Positions 33,164-34,177 of a DNA stretch of 34,177 nt are shown here, piece after piece. The notes beneath the pieces were generated by a model. The model saw only the letters and a list, made by a program, of their open reading frames with translations. It did not search any database and was not told the DNA's origin. Every line of letters starts with the position of its first letter. The stretch's first letter is position 1. A program made the translations under genes and the position numbers. Source of the DNA: Bacteroidales bacterium (GTDB lineage: Bacteria > Bacteroidota > Bacteroidia > Bacteroidales > UBA3824); the NCBI GenBank assembly GCA_017412115.1, contig JAFPYR010000035.1:1-34177 (forward strand), written 5' to 3'.

Positions 33164-33194
33164 CAAATTTACGAAAAAAAACTGAATTATCAAA
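33164..33194 (-). promoter_or_regulatory. promoter of the truncated kinase-like gene
   Basis: On the minus strand TTTG (33191-33194), 19 nt, TAAATTTG (33164-33171), a full match to the consensus, with the ATG at 33136 about 28 nt downstream. Confidence 0.75.
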
Positions 33195-33203
33195 AATATT
33201 CTT

Positions 33204-33211
33204 TATCTTTG
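33204..33211 (+). promoter_or_regulatory. promoter core of the AAA-like ATPase gene
   Basis: TATCTTTG on the plus strand, 24 nt before the ATG at 33236. It is divergent from, and only about 10 nt away from, the kinase remnant promoter. No TTTG was found at the usual upstream distance. Confidence 0.55.
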
Positions 33212-33235
33212 TGCAAAATTGATAGAGTTGCCATT

Positions 33236-34177
33236 ATGGAAAAATTTTTTAACACGGCAGGACCCAACCAACCCGACATACAATATACACTTAATCCGCT
33301 AAAACGCATCAACTTACCGGAGATTGAATCGTTTATTGCCCAAAGAAAATACTTTGTGCTTCACGCTCCGAGGCAGACGGGCAAGACTTCTATGCTCCTT
33401 GCTTTAAGGGACTATCTCAACGCAAGCGGCAAATATTTTTGCGTCTATGCCAATATCGAAGGCGGACAATCTGACAGAAATGATGTAGAGGGCGTGATTG
33501 CCAATACCTGCATTACCATTGCACGCAGGATTGACAATATGTTGGGCGGGTATGAATTATCCAAACTCTATGAAGAACAATTCAAACAAATCAACAAAAG
33601 TAGCCGTCTTACCACGTTTTTAGGTTTTCTGTCGCAAAAATTCGACAAGCCTTTCATCCTGTTTCTTGATGAGATTGACGCATTGGTTGGCGATTCGTTG
33701 GTGTCGGTGCTGCGACAATTGAGGGCAGGGTACGACCAACGTCCCGCGATGTTTCCACAATCGGTGATACTATGCGGCGTAAGAGACGTAAGAGATTATA
33801 GGATAACACTTTCCAATCAAGAAATCATTACCGGCGGCTCGGCTTTTAATATCAAAGCAAAGTCGTTGAGAATGGGCAACTTTACCAAAGATGAAATCCA
33901 CGAACTCTATATGCAGCACACCGAGGCTACGGGACAAGAGTTTGACGAGGCGTGTTTCCCGATGGTTTGGAATGCGACGGAAGGTCAACCGTGGCTCGTC
34001 AATGCCCTTGCATACGAGGTAACATACGAGATGGCAGAAAACCGCGACCGCAGCATAAAAATCATTCCTGAAATGATTTACAAGGCTCAGGAACAGATTA
34101 TTTACCGTCGCGACACCCACATCGACGCCCTTATCGACAAACTTAAAGAGCCGCGTGTTAGGAGGATTATCCAACCG
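33236..34177 (+). CDS. AAA-like domain ATPase (partial, runs off window)
   Basis: The frame is open from ATG 33236 to the window end (314 codons). The product begins MEKFFNTAGPNQPDIQY and shows a P-loop HAPRQTGKTS (Lys50), Walker B FILFLDEIDAL (about 140-150) and sensor-like ILCGVRDVRDY. The pattern PLKRINLPEIESFIAQRKYFVLHAPRQTGKTSM is typical of the AAA-like (PF14516-type) ATPases that are common and multicopy in Bacteroidota and cyanobacteria. The full protein usually carries a C-terminal winged-helix or nuclease-like part, which is outside this window. The role is unknown, and it sits at the edge of a defence-type region. Confidence 0.87.
   Translation, partial: MEKFFNTAGPNQPDIQYTLNPLKRINLPEIESFIAQRKYFVLHAPRQTGKTSMLLALRDYLNASGKYFCVYANIEGGQSDRNDVEGVIANTCITIARRIDNMLGGYELSKLYEEQFKQINKSSRLTTFLGFLSQKFDKPFILFLDEIDALVGDSLVSVLRQLRAGYDQRPAMFPQSVILCGVRDVRDYRITLSNQEIITGGSAFNIKAKSLRMGNFTKDEIHELYMQHTEATGQEFDEACFPMVWNATEGQPWLVNALAYEVTYEMAENRDRSIKIIPEMIYKAQEQIIYRRDTHIDALIDKLKEPRVRRIIQP

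Overview
The window looks like a chromosomal piece of a low-GC member of the Bacteroidota, most likely Bacteroidales. Three things point there: a complete porP/gldK/gldL/gldM/gldN type IX secretion (T9SS) core in the Porphyromonas-like order; many upstream regions carrying the Bacteroidota promoter core TAnnTTTG, often with TTG/TTTG 18-20 nt upstream; and families typical of that phylum (Rpn-type PD-(D/E)XK proteins, AAA-like ATPases fused to PD-(D/E)XK nucleases, secreted proteins with a HELGH...NLMDY zincin module). No rRNA, tRNA or CRISPR array was recognised.

Layout. (1) 1-8946, all on the minus strand: an outer-membrane beta-barrel protein is translationally coupled to a 1641-residue secreted protein with a metallopeptidase-like motif. 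A small membrane-anchored protein, a truncated fibronectin-like gene and the 5' part of a second copy of the giant gene (cut by the window edge) follow. The C-terminal half of the giant protein and the small gene after it are visibly more AT-rich than the N-terminal half. That is the pattern of a polymorphic effector with a replaceable tip and a possible immunity protein. (2) 9094-12744, plus strand: an Rpn-family nuclease-like gene, a sialate O-acetylesterase and a small outer-membrane protein, closed by a bidirectional terminator. (3) 12807-21704, minus strand: topA, then porP, gldK, gldL, gldM and gldN. Terminator-like hairpins lie between gldK and gldL and between gldM and gldN. (4) 21836-23471, minus: ftsX and a fabG-type reductase. 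(5) 23557-25963, plus: gmd and fcl, which convert GDP-mannose to GDP-L-fucose, separated by a nested palindromic intergenic element. A second palindromic element follows fcl and supplies the stop codon of the next gene. (6) 26079-29685: a DUF3592 membrane protein, a PP2C phosphatase, an Ogt-type DNA repair methyltransferase and an AAA-like/PD-(D/E)XK protein. (7) 29799-34177: a defence-type region with an orphan DarT-like ADP-ribosyltransferase, a type II restriction-modification pair (C5 cytosine methyltransferase and HNH endonuclease overlapping by 4 nt), a truncated protein-kinase-like gene and the start of an AAA-like ATPase.

How the parts may work together. The T9SS core exports proteins across the outer membrane and lies about 4 kb from the giant secreted-protein locus, but no classical T9SS C-terminal sorting domain was recognised in that protein, so a functional link is only inferred. 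The restriction-modification cassette is flanked on both sides by minus-strand genes damaged on the side that faces it: the kinase lacks its 3' end and darT lacks an ATG start. This suggests the cassette entered with a deletion. The best candidates for undescribed biology are the duplicated giant zincin/effector locus with its divergent AT-rich tip, and the antitoxin-less DarT beside the R-M cassette.
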